In this document: positions 18,236 to 27,442 of the stretch, in pieces | Layout of the letters: every line of letters starts with the position of its first letter | Position numbering within the stretch: the first letter of the stretch is position 1 | Source of the DNA: Gilliamella sp. wkB108 | Lineage (GTDB): Bacteria > Pseudomonadota > Gammaproteobacteria > Enterobacterales > Orbaceae | Assembly (NCBI RefSeq): GCF_001690195.1 | Contig: NZ_LZGM01000118.1 | Location: forward strand, 62,001 to 126,000 | Reading direction: 5' to 3' | DNA: 64,000 nt | The notes under the pieces: generated by a model | The model's database searches: none | Seen by the model: only the letters and a program-made list of their open reading frames with translations | What the model was told of the DNA's origin: nothing | Translations under genes and position numbers: made by a program

Positions 18236-19141
18236 GGCATAGACTCCTGAATATTTTTTACAAAATATACGTCAAGTTATATACAAATCAACCCTGTTAG
18301 AACCCATTTAGCAACTATATTCAGCATCAAAAGAGAAATGAAGCGGCATAGACTCCTGAATATTTTTTACAAAATATGCATCAAATTATATACAAATCGA
18401 CCCCGTTATAACTCACTTAATTGCTATTTGTTGCATCAAAAGAGAAATGAAGCGGTATAGACTCCTGAATATTTTTTACAAAATATATAGCAAATTCTAT
18501 ACAAACCGACCTTGTTAGAACTCACTTAGTTGCTATTTGTTGCATCAAAAGAAAAATAAAACGGCATAGACTCCTGAATAATTTTTACAAAATATGTAGC
18601 AAATTCTATACAAACCAACCCTGTTAGAACTCACTTAGTTGCTATTTGTTGCGTCGAAAGAGAAATAAAACGGTATAGATCCCTGAATATTTTTTACAAA
18701 TAATGTGTCAAATTATATACAAACCAACCTCGCTATAACTCAATTAGCTGCTACATGTAGCTATAAGAGAAAAATGAAGCGGTATAGACTCCTGAATAAT
18801 TTTTACAAAAAATGCGTCAAGTTATTTACAAACCTACCCTGTTAGAACCCACTTAGTTACTATTTGTTGCGTTGAAAGAGAAATGAAACGGTATAGATCC
18901 CTGAATATTTTTTACAAAACAAAATATACATCAAATTCTATACAAGCCAACCCTGTTAGAACTCACTTAATTGCTATTTGTTGCGTCGAAAGAAAATGAA
19001 GCGGTATAGACTCCTGAATAATTTTTACAAAAAATGCGTCAAGTTATTTACAAACCTACCCTGTTAGAATCCACTTAGTTACTATTTGTTGCGTTGAAAG
19101 AGAAATGAAATGGTACAGATCCCTGAATATTTTTTACAAAA
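18236..19141. repeat. Tandem array of a 109-bp unit (eight units and a partial ninth)
   Basis: The landmark AGACTCCTGAATA (or AGATCCCTGAATA) recurs at 18241, 18350, 18459, 18568, 18677, 18786, 18895, 19008 and 19117. Spacing is exactly 109 bp except 113 bp for the seventh unit. Units continue with a T-run, TTACAAA, CTGTTAGAACTCACTTAG, TGCTATTTGTTGC and an A-rich end. Units 6 and 8 differ at only about three positions, showing a recent two-unit duplication. There are no unique spacers, so it is not CRISPR. I see no conserved coding frame. Function unknown. Confidence 0.93.
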
Positions 19142-19230
19142 TTAAAAATCTATAAATGAATCTCAATCCTTGTTTTACTTAAAAGGATTATAGCTTTATA
19201 AAAAGCCCTTTCTTTTGGGGAATTTGTAAA

Positions 19231-19301
19231 ATCTGAATTGAACGTAAGAAGATATTGTCAGTTTTTAATCTGAGCCTTCTGCCACAATACGTGGCAGAAA
19301 C
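19231..19301 (+). repeat. Direct repeat, right copy: decayed edd tail plus hairpin
   Basis: This repeats the edd 3' end. GAAGATATTGTCAGTTTTTAA aligns in frame with the edd terminal codons, and the stop (19266-19268) is kept. A TAA just upstream and several substitutions show it is not translated as edd. The hairpin TTCTGCCAC/GTGGCAGAA (19277-19299) is preserved in both arms while its loop differs (AATAC). The stretch beyond it (CCTGAAACTTTTTCACGAAAATA near 19322) resembles a degenerate start of a 109-bp unit. Confidence 0.7.
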
Positions 19302-19379
19302 GCCCAATAAACCTATAGCTAACCTGAAACTTTTTCACGAAAATAGTAATTTTATTTAGATGAAATTGTTTCTGTTAAC

Positions 19380-21101
19380 TTACTTTTTAACAAAGTTATC
19401 GACCAATAAATGAACTACATCTCCCATTTTTCCACTTAAAGAAGCTTTCACGCCATAAAGTGCCATTCCCATTACTTGAGATGCTTTAATTTCTGGAGGC
19501 ATAACCAGTTCGTTAGGACTGGTCTTTACGTCTAATAAAGCCGGACCTGAATGAGCTAAAAATGATTGCACCGCTGCTTCCAGTAAATCTGAATCTTCTA
19601 CTCTTATGGAAAATAATCCTATGGATTCAGCCACTTTTGCAAAATCAGGATTTTGTAAATCAGTATAGTGATCGACTAATCCTTCTACTTTTTGCTCTAA
19701 TTCTACAAAATTGAGTGAACCATTATTCAGTACAATTATTTTTATAGGTAATTTCTCTTGAATGGTGGTTAATAAATCGCCTAACAGCATACTTAATCCA
19801 CCGTCACCTGAGAGTGTAATAACTTGACGATTAGGAAAGGCTTTTTGTACACCTAATGCTTGAGGCATGGCATTGGCCATTGTGCCATGTTTAAGACTTA
19901 TTACTGTTCGTCGTTTACCATTGGTATTGAAATGGCGACAAGCCCACACCATTGCCGAACCGACATCAGCACAAAGAACAGCATCATCAGAGGCATACTT
20001 ATCAATCAGTTCAGTTAAATATTGAGGATGAATAGTAGAATGTGAAGGCAATGCTTTTTTATTCAATTTATTCATTGATTTTATATACAATTGACGACAC
20101 ATTTCTAAAAATTTAGCGTCTATCTTCTGATCGACTAAAGGAATTAATGCCGATAAAGTTGGTTTACTACTACCAACAACGCCTATATCTACTGGATGAC
20201 GACGACCAAGATGAGTTGCATCTATATCAACTTGAATAATAGTGGCTTTATCTGGGTAGAACTGTGACCATGCAAAATCAGCACCTAACATTAAAAGCAC
20301 ATCACACTCTTTAATCGCTGTCGCACCTGATTCCATTCCAAACATACCAGTCATGCCAACATTATAAGGGTTGTCGTACTCTACAAAGTCTTTCGCTCTA
20401 GAAGTGTGTACAATCGGTGATTTTAACTTATCCGCCAGTGCAATTAATTCATCGTGGGCTTCATACACACCTTGCCCTGCAAAGATAGCTACTTTGCTAT
20501 TTTTATTCAATATATTGGCTATTTGCGAAAGTTCTTTATCGGAAGGACGAATAATTGGGTTAGGATGATAAATTTTATGACCACTGTTATCTTCTACATG
20601 TACCACGCTAATATTATAAGGTATGACCAACACTGCAACACCACGTTGATTTATCGCCGCTTGAATCGCTGCCGTAGTAATTTCCCGCACCTGAGTAGGA
20701 TCGTTAATTTGTCGGCAGAACACTGAACAGTTTTTATAAAGGGATTCAAAATCAACTTCTTGTGGAAAATCGGTTCCCTGTTGAGAAGTAACTAATTGGC
20801 TAGCTAATAAAATAACCGGAACTTTATTTCGTTGAGCTTCATAAATACCATTAATAAAATGTAAACTCCCCGGACCACAAGAGCCTGCGCAAGCTGTAAT
20901 TTGGTTGGTAAGATAAGCGTCAGCACCGGCAGCAAAAGCCCCGACTTCTTCATGACGAACATGTATCCATTCAATATCACTTTTTTCGATTGCAGCAGTT
21001 ATATGGTTTAATGTATCACCTACAATTCCATAACAATGTTTAACACCTGCTTCTGCTAAAATATCTACTATAATTTGTGCCACAGTCTTTTTTGATGACA
21101 T
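19380..21101 (-). CDS. poxB: Pyruvate dehydrogenase (quinone) / pyruvate oxidase
   Basis: A 573-residue thiamine-diphosphate enzyme. The N-terminal domain has HEEVGAFAAGADA. The central FAD domain includes EYDNPYNVGMTGM. The C-terminal ThDP motif is GDGGLSMLLGD...LNN. The last 25 residues resemble the amphipathic membrane-binding tail of E. coli PoxB (GVKASLSGKMGDVVHL), so electrons probably go to ubiquinone with acetate and CO2 as products. AGGAGAG precedes the ATG. It is monocistronic and converges on edd. Acetolactate synthase is excluded by the overall match. Confidence 0.9.
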   Translation of the reverse strand: MSSKKTVAQIIVDILAEAGVKHCYGIVGDTLNHITAAIEKSDIEWIHVRHEEVGAFAAGADAYLTNQITACAGSCGPGSLHFINGIYEAQRNKVPVILLASQLVTSQQGTDFPQEVDFESLYKNCSVFCRQINDPTQVREITTAAIQAAINQRGVAVLVIPYNISVVHVEDNSGHKIYHPNPIIRPSDKELSQIANILNKNSKVAIFAGQGVYEAHDELIALADKLKSPIVHTSRAKDFVEYDNPYNVGMTGMFGMESGATAIKECDVLLMLGADFAWSQFYPDKATIIQVDIDATHLGRRHPVDIGVVGSSKPTLSALIPLVDQKIDAKFLEMCRQLYIKSMNKLNKKALPSHSTIHPQYLTELIDKYASDDAVLCADVGSAMVWACRHFNTNGKRRTVISLKHGTMANAMPQALGVQKAFPNRQVITLSGDGGLSMLLGDLLTTIQEKLPIKIIVLNNGSLNFVELEQKVEGLVDHYTDLQNPDFAKVAESIGLFSIRVEDSDLLEAAVQSFLAHSGPALLDVKTSPNELVMPPEIKASQVMGMALYGVKASLSGKMGDVVHLLVDNFVKK

Positions 21102-21294
21102 ACTCTCTCCTAATAGATTTAATGATTAAATAGAACAACCTGTTTAAATTACACCCAACTTTTAATAATGCGAATAGGCTAGATAACAAAAAGCAATAAA
21201 TGTTAAAAACTGCAAAAATGTTATATTTTTGTACAGCAAACTTTAATTAAACATATTCCCTATTGCAATAAATCAAGGTATTATGTCGAAAATC

Positions 21295-21310
21295 TAGCCG
21301 ACTTAATAGA
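21295..21310 (+). promoter_or_regulatory. Leader motif resembling the MarR-locus repeats
   Basis: TAGCCGACTTAATAGA lies 11 bp before the yfbS-like gene and matches the leader elements at 5881 and 6456 at about 14 of 17 positions. It may be a shared operator or a common initial transcribed sequence. With AT-rich background, chance cannot be excluded. Confidence 0.25.
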
Positions 21311-21320
21311 GTTACTTTCT

Positions 21321-23228
21321 GTGAAACAATTGTCATCAGGGCATGGGTTAATGTCATGGTTTACTTCAATTTTGCCTAATTATTTTATTGAGTATTACCC
21401 ACTCATTATTGTTTGCCTATTACTGTTTATTGCTATTTTACTCTTCTCATTCAGTAAATTAAGATTAGATATTATTGCGTTATTAACAATTACCGCTATT
21501 ACCATTACGGGTGTATTAACGCCAGCGGAAGCACTAGCAGGATTTAGCGATCCTAATATTATTTTAATTGCGTTACTGTTCGTTATTGGTGAAAGTCTGG
21601 TCAGAACCGGTATTTCCTATAAGATGAGTGAGTATATCTTAAGAATAGCCGGTAAAAATGATATTCGTATTATTACCTGTATTATGTTAGGCGTTGCTTT
21701 ACTCGGTTCAATTATGAGTTCAACAGGGGTTGTTGCTATCTTTATTCCTGTTGCTATTAGTATTGCTAATCATACTGGTATTCATGTCAAAAAACTGATG
21801 ATGCCTCTTTGTATTGCTGCATTAATTAGCGGCATGATGACATTAGTTGCCACCGCACCAAATTTAGTTGTAAACAGTGAACTTGATCGCTCATCATTAA
21901 CCGAATTTAAGTTCTTCTCTATTACCCCTATTGGTTTAGGTGTATTAATTGTTGGGATTATTTACTGTATATTAACACGTAACTGGTTACTCACCGCTGA
22001 GCAAGTGACCTCAAATAATTCACAACCTAATAGACGAAAAATCACCGATTTAATCAGAGACTATAAATTAATTGGTCGAGCGCATCGCGCTCAAATACTC
22101 GCTGGTTCGCCTTTTGTGGGAAGAACTATAGATAGTTTACATTTACGTAGCGAACAAGGTGTTAATGTTATCGGTATTGAACGTTGGCGTAAATTCCGAA
22201 AAGTATTAATTCCGGTTAATGGTACTACCGAATTTCGTGAAAATGATATTCTATTACTTGATATGTCTCACTCGGAAGCTGATTACCGTACTTTTTTAAA
22301 TACTAATAACCTTGAACCAAAGGTTTTGCGTGGTGAATATTTTTCCGAACAAGTTAAAGAAGTCGGTATGGCCGAAGTGGCTCTACTCCCAGAATCAACA
22401 CTATGTGGTAAAACTTTAAATGAACTCGATTTCCGAGCCAAATATTTTTTAACTGTAATTGGAATTTGGCGTAACCACGCCCCCGTCGAAACGAATAACT
22501 TATTCCAAGAACGTTTAGAAATGAGTGATACATTATTAGTTTGTGGCGGTTGGGGATCAATTCAAAAATTACAAACCCGTACTAATGATTTTGTGGTATT
22601 AGACTTTCCAGCAGATATTGATGATGTAGCACCCGCTAGTTCACAAGCTTATCTGGCTATTATCAATCTCGCTATTATGATTATATTAATGGTAACAGGA
22701 ATTGTACCTAATGTCGTCGCTGCACTAATCGCCTGTTTATTAATGGGCGCTACACGTTGTATTGATATGAATGATGCATATAAATCGATACATTGGCCAA
22801 CTTTAATTTTAATTATCGGTATGATGCCTTTTGCTTTAGCATTAAATAAAACGGGTGGGATTTCTCTCATCTCTGATTTGCTCGAAATACACTTAAAATC
22901 ATACGGTCCGTATGTGGTATTGACCTTTATTTTTTTACTTTGTTCAACCGTTGGATTGTTCATATCAAATACTGCAACAGCTATTTTAATTGCGCCTATT
23001 GCTATTGATTTAGCCATAAAATTTGGTTACTCACCTTATCCTTTTGCTATGACGGTTGCTATTGCTACCTCTGCTTCATTTATCACGCCGGTATCATCTC
23101 CAGTTAAAACAATGATTGTTGCTCCGGGTGGGTATAGTTTTGGTGATTTTGTAAAAATTGGTGTGCCGTTAACTTTTTTAGTTATGGCAGTAAATATTGT
23201 TTTAGTACCTATATTCTTCCCATTTTAA
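21321..23228 (+). CDS. SLC13/YfbS-like transporter with two RCK_C domains
   Basis: A 635-residue membrane transporter. The N-terminal membrane block (about residues 20-230) carries AGFSDPNIILIALLFVIGE and SSTGVVAIFIPVA. A cytoplasmic insert (about 250-425) looks like two TrkA-C/RCK_C regulatory domains. A second membrane block ends with TSASFITPVSSPVKTMIVAPGGY. This layout is that of E. coli YfbS, a family of divalent-anion:Na+ symporter-like proteins whose substrate I cannot assign. The GTG start at 21321 has AGAG upstream; an ATG at 21351 is an alternative. It is divergent from poxB. Confidence 0.85.
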   Translation: MKQLSSGHGLMSWFTSILPNYFIEYYPLIIVCLLLFIAILLFSFSKLRLDIIALLTITAITITGVLTPAEALAGFSDPNIILIALLFVIGESLVRTGISYKMSEYILRIAGKNDIRIITCIMLGVALLGSIMSSTGVVAIFIPVAISIANHTGIHVKKLMMPLCIAALISGMMTLVATAPNLVVNSELDRSSLTEFKFFSITPIGLGVLIVGIIYCILTRNWLLTAEQVTSNNSQPNRRKITDLIRDYKLIGRAHRAQILAGSPFVGRTIDSLHLRSEQGVNVIGIERWRKFRKVLIPVNGTTEFRENDILLLDMSHSEADYRTFLNTNNLEPKVLRGEYFSEQVKEVGMAEVALLPESTLCGKTLNELDFRAKYFLTVIGIWRNHAPVETNNLFQERLEMSDTLLVCGGWGSIQKLQTRTNDFVVLDFPADIDDVAPASSQAYLAIINLAIMIILMVTGIVPNVVAALIACLLMGATRCIDMNDAYKSIHWPTLILIIGMMPFALALNKTGGISLISDLLEIHLKSYGPYVVLTFIFLLCSTVGLFISNTATAILIAPIAIDLAIKFGYSPYPFAMTVAIATSASFITPVSSPVKTMIVAPGGYSFGDFVKIGVPLTFLVMAVNIVLVPIFFPF

Positions 23229-23376
23229 ATCGGAAACATCTTTTTGTTGTTTATAGATAAATCATTTGTTAACCTAATTAAGGTTAGTAATCGAAGTAAT
23301 ATTATCGGTGTAATGTACAAGATAACTAACTAATAACGTTTTTATAAGAAATAAAGGATAGAAAAGAAAACTCAAA

Positions 23377-23679
23377 ATGAATGGATTAATACAAATTGTC
23401 ATGGCACTTGCCATTGTCTTAATATTATTACTATTTTTAGAATTATTGGTCATTTTAGTCGCTTCACTCAAAAGCAAAGCTATTATTCGTCAAATTAATG
23501 CTGGAAAAATAAGTGATCATAAGTTAACACATCAATATAATAATTTTAAAAAATGGAAAGATAATAAATTAGTAGCAATACTTATGGCTGGTATTGCATA
23601 CAAATTTTATATCAAGATGCAAAATATATTATTTGAAGCTTATAAACAAGGTATGATAAAACGCAACCTTCCTTTATAG
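23377..23679 (+). CDS. Small membrane protein of unknown function
   Basis: A 100-residue protein with one strongly hydrophobic N-terminal helix (about residues 6-32), then a basic, Asn/Lys-rich cytoplasmic-like segment (LTHQYNNFKKWKDNK). A second weakly hydrophobic stretch lies near residues 66-85. I do not recognise it. An AAAGGA lies about 18 bp upstream, too far to be ideal, so the start is uncertain. It is followed by an AAAAAGG.../CCTTTTT hairpin (about 23703-23738) and then fmt. It is probably real but lineage-specific. Confidence 0.55.
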   Translation: MNGLIQIVMALAIVLILLLFLELLVILVASLKSKAIIRQINAGKISDHKLTHQYNNFKKWKDNKLVAILMAGIAYKFYIKMQNILFEAYKQGMIKRNLPL

Positions 23680-23807
23680 CGTTTCTAGCTCGCCAAATAG
23701 TGAAAAAAGGGGTTATTAATCATAGATGACTCCTTTTTGATTAAAGATCCTAACCCAAATATCGTATATAATGCCTCTAATTTTTTCAATTACGGATAAC
23801 AATACTG

Positions 23808-24764
23808 ATGTTACATTCAACCCAGCCTTTAAATATTATCTTTGCAGGTACTCCAGATTTTGCAGCCACCCATTTAAAGGCATTAATTAATGCTAACCAT
23901 AATGTGATCGCAGTGTTTACTCAACCTGATCGCCCTGCTGGTCGTGGTAATAAATTAACCGCAAGTCCAGTAAAACAATTAGCACTAGAAAATAATCTGC
24001 CAGTTTATCAGCCTGATACGTTGAAAAAAGAAGAGAATCAAAAAGTCATCGCTGAGTTAAATGCTGACATTATGATCGTCGTTGCATATGGTTTAATTTT
24101 GCCACAGGCAGTACTTGATATGCCTAAATTAGGTTGTTTGAATGTACATGGTTCATTATTACCACGTTGGCGTGGTGCAGCACCTATTCAACGAGCATGT
24201 TGGGCGGGTGATACACAAACTGGCATCACAATTATGCAAATGGATGCAGGGCTAGACACAGGCGATATGCTATACAAACTGACATGCCCTATAGAGCCAA
24301 CGGATACAAGCGCATCATTGTATGAGAAATTAGCCCAATTAGGACCACAAGGTTTACTGCAAACACTGGCTTTAATAAAAGAAGGAAAAATTAAGCCTGA
24401 AAAACAAGATGCAACACAGGCCACTTATGCCGAAAAACTTTCGAAACAAGAAGCCAAATTAGATTGGCATTTACCTGCTGTACAACTTGAACGCTGTGTT
24501 CGCGCTTTTAATCCATGGCCGGTCAGTTATTTTGAAGTTAACGGAGAGATGATTAAAGTATGGCAAGCTCAAGTGACAGCAATTGAACATAACCAACCTG
24601 CAGGCACCATTCTCAAAGCAGATAAACTAGGGATTTGTATTGCTACAAGTGACGGGGCGTTCAATATGACTCTTCTACAACCTGCTGGAAAAAAACCAAT
24701 GTCAGCACAAGATTTATTAAACTCTCGTAAAGCTTGGTTTATTGTTGGTGAAAAACTAAATTAA
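23808..24764 (+). CDS. fmt: Methionyl-tRNA formyltransferase
   Basis: A 318-residue enzyme that formylates initiator Met-tRNA using 10-formyl-tetrahydrofolate. The N-terminal domain begins [12 protein letters not shown] and carries the folate-site signature [19 protein letters not shown]. The C-terminal tRNA-binding domain starts near residue 210. In most proteobacteria def lies directly upstream; here the upstream neighbour is an unknown small membrane gene, so fmt is unlinked from def in this window. Confidence 0.96.
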   Translation: MLHSTQPLNIIFAGTPDFAATHLKALINANHNVIAVFTQPDRPAGRGNKLTASPVKQLALENNLPVYQPDTLKKEENQKVIAELNADIMIVVAYGLILPQAVLDMPKLGCLNVHGSLLPRWRGAAPIQRACWAGDTQTGITIMQMDAGLDTGDMLYKLTCPIEPTDTSASLYEKLAQLGPQGLLQTLALIKEGKIKPEKQDATQATYAEKLSKQEAKLDWHLPAVQLERCVRAFNPWPVSYFEVNGEMIKVWQAQVTAIEHNQPAGTILKADKLGICIATSDGAFNMTLLQPAGKKPMSAQDLLNSRKAWFIVGEKLN

Positions 24765-24785
24765 CCAATAATATTAAAACCTAAT

Positions 24786-24810
24786 AATTACAGGGTATCA
24801 CCCTGTAATT
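24786..24810. terminator. Bidirectional hairpin between fmt and tehB
   Basis: AATTACAGGG pairs with CCCTGTAATT around a TATCA loop, between convergent genes. The stem touches the tehB stop codon. The flanks are A/T-rich, so it can act on both strands. Confidence 0.65.
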
Positions 24811-25675
24811 ATTTGCTCTTCTTGGCTAACAAAGTGGCAAATCTAAGTTTAATTCGATTACCATGAATATCGGTTTTATGTAATTCACCAATATCTTCAT
24901 TATATTTTAAAATTTCCCAATCTTGATAGTAGTTGAGTAGTTCTTGTTCTTTAAACGTAAATGAAAATGCAACAGGGCAAGGATAATCTGTGGTAGACAT
25001 AGCACTAACAATTAAATTATATCCGCCGGATTTAGTCATTGCTTGCATATTATGAATAATATCTGGAATTCGTTCTGGCTGTAAAAACATCATTACCACA
25101 GTGGAAATAATCAGATCGTATTCACCTTGCCAACAAGCTTGATTAATATCATAAACAGAAGCTTTAATATTGGGTATATGTTCATTAGTAATGATCTGTT
25201 GTAAATTATCAATACTCAGTTCAGATTTATCAACGGCATCAACATCAAAACCAATTAGTTGTAGATACAATGAATTTCGCCCAGAACCACATCCAAGATC
25301 TAAAGCCCTACCCGTAGTTGGTATTAATTGGCAAGTTTCATAGACATCAGAATGTGTTTTGGTCATCTGATACTTTTTATTAGTATAATCTTCAGGTAAA
25401 CAATAAAAAGATAATTGGCATACTAGATCATCTGAAACCGATGCTATCCGATGCCATTGTTGAGGCGCTATAAATGGAGGCTGATGTTGAGTATTAAAAT
25501 GATGCCGATCAACAATTTCACCTTCTGGTGTTAATATGTCAAAATCTAAACTACCCGCCATAATTTGTAATTTCGCCCATGTACCTACTTGGGTATTATG
25601 TTTTTCACGAAATGGTTGAGGTAGTGTCTTTGCATCCCAAATGGCTAACGTTTTATAACAAACTAATTTTTCCAT
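24809..25675 (-). CDS. tehB: SAM-dependent methyltransferase TehB (tellurite resistance)
   Basis: A 288-residue, two-domain TehB like the Haemophilus protein. The N-terminal cupin-like domain (about residues 1-85, WDAKTLPQPFREKHNT and PPFIAPQQWHRIASVSDDL) precedes a class I methyltransferase with motif I LDLGCGSGRNSLYL and STVVMMFLQPERIP. The family methylates tellurite or selenite and protects against oxyanion stress. The ATG at 25675 is chosen because homology begins there; a TTG-started extension of 22 residues shows none. E. coli TehB lacks the N-terminal domain, so this is the long form. No tehA is nearby. Confidence 0.87.
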   Translation of the reverse strand: MEKLVCYKTLAIWDAKTLPQPFREKHNTQVGTWAKLQIMAGSLDFDILTPEGEIVDRHHFNTQHQPPFIAPQQWHRIASVSDDLVCQLSFYCLPEDYTNKKYQMTKTHSDVYETCQLIPTTGRALDLGCGSGRNSLYLQLIGFDVDAVDKSELSIDNLQQIITNEHIPNIKASVYDINQACWQGEYDLIISTVVMMFLQPERIPDIIHNMQAMTKSGGYNLIVSAMSTTDYPCPVAFSFTFKEQELLNYYQDWEILKYNEDIGELHKTDIHGNRIKLRFATLLAKKSK

Positions 25676-25869
25676 GATTGTATCACTGTCAATAGCGGTT
25701 AATAGTTGACTATTATAGTAAACTATTTGGGATATAAACAACTTTTTTTGCTAAAAAATAGACAGCAACATGTCAACTAAAAATAAATTTATGGTGGCGA
25801 AGTTGGCTTTATCAACATATAATCGTCACTATCCTAGTCGATAGAGTAAAAACATTAGAGGAAAAATTT

Positions 25870-26658
25870 ATGGGATTTTTAACAGGCAAACGTATACTCG
25901 TTACAGGTGTTGCAAGTAATCGTTCTATTGCTTACGGTATCGCGCAATCAATGCATCGTGAAGGTGCTGAACTAGCCTTCACTTATCAAAGCGATAAATT
26001 AAAAGCACGTGTCGAAGAGTTTGCAGCTGATTTTGGTTCTAAAATCGTCCTACCTTGTGATGTTGCACATGATGAAAGTATCACAGACTTGTTTACCGAG
26101 CTTGCAAAAGTATGGGATAAATTTGACGGATTTGTACATGCTATAGCTTTTGCTCCTGGCGATCAATTAGACGGTGATTATGTTAATGCGGTTACACGTG
26201 AAGGATTTTCAATTGCACATAATATTAGCTCTTACAGTTTTGTTGCCCTAGCTAAAGCATGTCGTGCAATGTTAAACCCTAACTCTGCATTATTAACGCT
26301 TTCTTATCTTGGAGCTGAACGCGCTATTCCTAATTATAATGTTATGGGGCTTGCTAAAGCATCATTAGAAGCAAATGTGCGTTATATGGCAAATGCAATG
26401 GGACCTGAAGGTATTCGTGTTAATGCTATTTCAGCTGGACCAATTCGTACCCTAGCTGCATCAGGTATAAAAGACTTCAAAAAAATGCTATCTCACTGTG
26501 AATCAGTCACACCAATTCGTCGTACAGTAACAACAGAAGATGTTGGTAATAGTGCAGCGTTTTTATGTTCAAACTTAGCCTCAGGCATTACCGGTGAAGT
26601 GGTGCATGTTGATGGTGGATTTAGCATCGCTGCAATGAACGAATTAGAACTTAAATAA
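25870..26658 (+). CDS. fabI: Enoyl-[acyl-carrier-protein] reductase (NADH) FabI
   Basis: FabI performs the last reduction of each fatty-acid elongation cycle. The 262-residue length equals E. coli Fab[14 protein letters not shown] is the nucleotide-binding loop. The [12 protein letters not shown] segment holds the catalytic Tyr...Lys pair (Y-X6-K), and [14 protein letters not shown] is the substrate loop. AGAGGAAAAATTT precedes the ATG. The gene is single, with a strong terminator downstream. Confidence 0.96.
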   Translation: MGFLTGKRILVTGVASNRSIAYGIAQSMHREGAELAFTYQSDKLKARVEEFAADFGSKIVLPCDVAHDESITDLFTELAKVWDKFDGFVHAIAFAPGDQLDGDYVNAVTREGFSIAHNISSYSFVALAKACRAMLNPNSALLTLSYLGAERAIPNYNVMGLAKASLEANVRYMANAMGPEGIRVNAISAGPIRTLAASGIKDFKKMLSHCESVTPIRRTVTTEDVGNSAAFLCSNLASGITGEVVHVDGGFSIAAMNELELK

Positions 26659-26675
26659 CATGTATTATTAAAAAT

Positions 26676-26712
26676 AAAAAAGGCATCAATGATTATCTTG
26701 ATGCCTTTTTTA
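26676..26712 (+). terminator. Rho-independent terminator after fabI
   Basis: AAAAAGGCATCAA pairs with TTGATGCCTTTTTT around an eight-base loop and ends in a T-run. Being A-flanked on the other side, it could also act on minus-strand transcripts. Confidence 0.88.
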
Positions 26713-26819
26713 TTCGTCTATTTTCTGTTTTTTTATGATAAAAAGTCAGTAATCACATTAATCAGTAGCTGTTACGCATATTTAAATTTATGAATTCAGT
26801 GTCACAGCTTTAATTTAGC

Positions 26820-27191
26820 TTAATTATCAACTTTGACTTCTGCATTTGATTTTTGAATCAATTCAGGTAAATCAAAAGTTCCGCATCTTTCTTGTAAGAA
26901 CTCATTATCGACTGTTTTTATCTTGTTCACTCTAACAATATTCATACATACATCATATTGACCAACTAAATGATTAATATAAAAAACTGGAATATTAATA
27001 ATGACAAAGAGAAATATTGCAGGTAGCATAAAAATAAAACACATCCCTAGAAGTGATCCACCTTTTTCATTCCAACGTTTTAACACTTTTTTCCCGACTC
27101 GATAACTAAGGTAACAAAAAACGATAGTACATAAAGGGAGCCACAAATATAATGCCAGTGGCGCTAAGATTTGTATTGTTTTATATGACAT
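26820..27191 (-). CDS. Two-helix membrane protein of unknown function
   Basis: A 123-residue protein with hydrophobic segments at about residues 8-30 and 45-72, separated by a basic loop (YRVGKKVLKRWNEKGG). The polar C-terminus contains two cysteines (DVCMN, ERCGTF), which could form a disulfide if periplasmic. The ATG at 27191 is preceded by AGGA at good spacing; an upstream in-frame start at 27221 lacks a ribosome-binding site. I do not recognise the family. It stands alone between fabI and slyD. Confidence 0.6.
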   Translation of the reverse strand: MSYKTIQILAPLALYLWLPLCTIVFCYLSYRVGKKVLKRWNEKGGSLLGMCFIFMLPAIFLFVIINIPVFYINHLVGQYDVCMNIVRVNKIKTVDNEFLQERCGTFDLPELIQKSNAEVKVDN

Positions 27192-27442
27192 AATAATCCT
27201 TAATAAATAATCTACAGGCAAAATAGCTTAATAGCTGATTGAATTAAACAAATTTTGATAATTGATGTGAAACCGTGTTATAGCGTTACAATATATTAAA
27301 TCAGTAAAATTAACAAGTTAACATTGATTATATCTAAATTATTTTTTTCGGTTTTATATAAAATAAAAATTATGAATACTTATGCCTCATTTTCCGTTAA
27401 AATCTATTACAATTTGCTTGGTAATAGTCTGTCGGAGAAAAA

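Noticed and set aside
18236-19141. CRISPR array
   Set aside because: Units are contiguous 109-bp repeats without unique spacers, and no cas gene is in the window.
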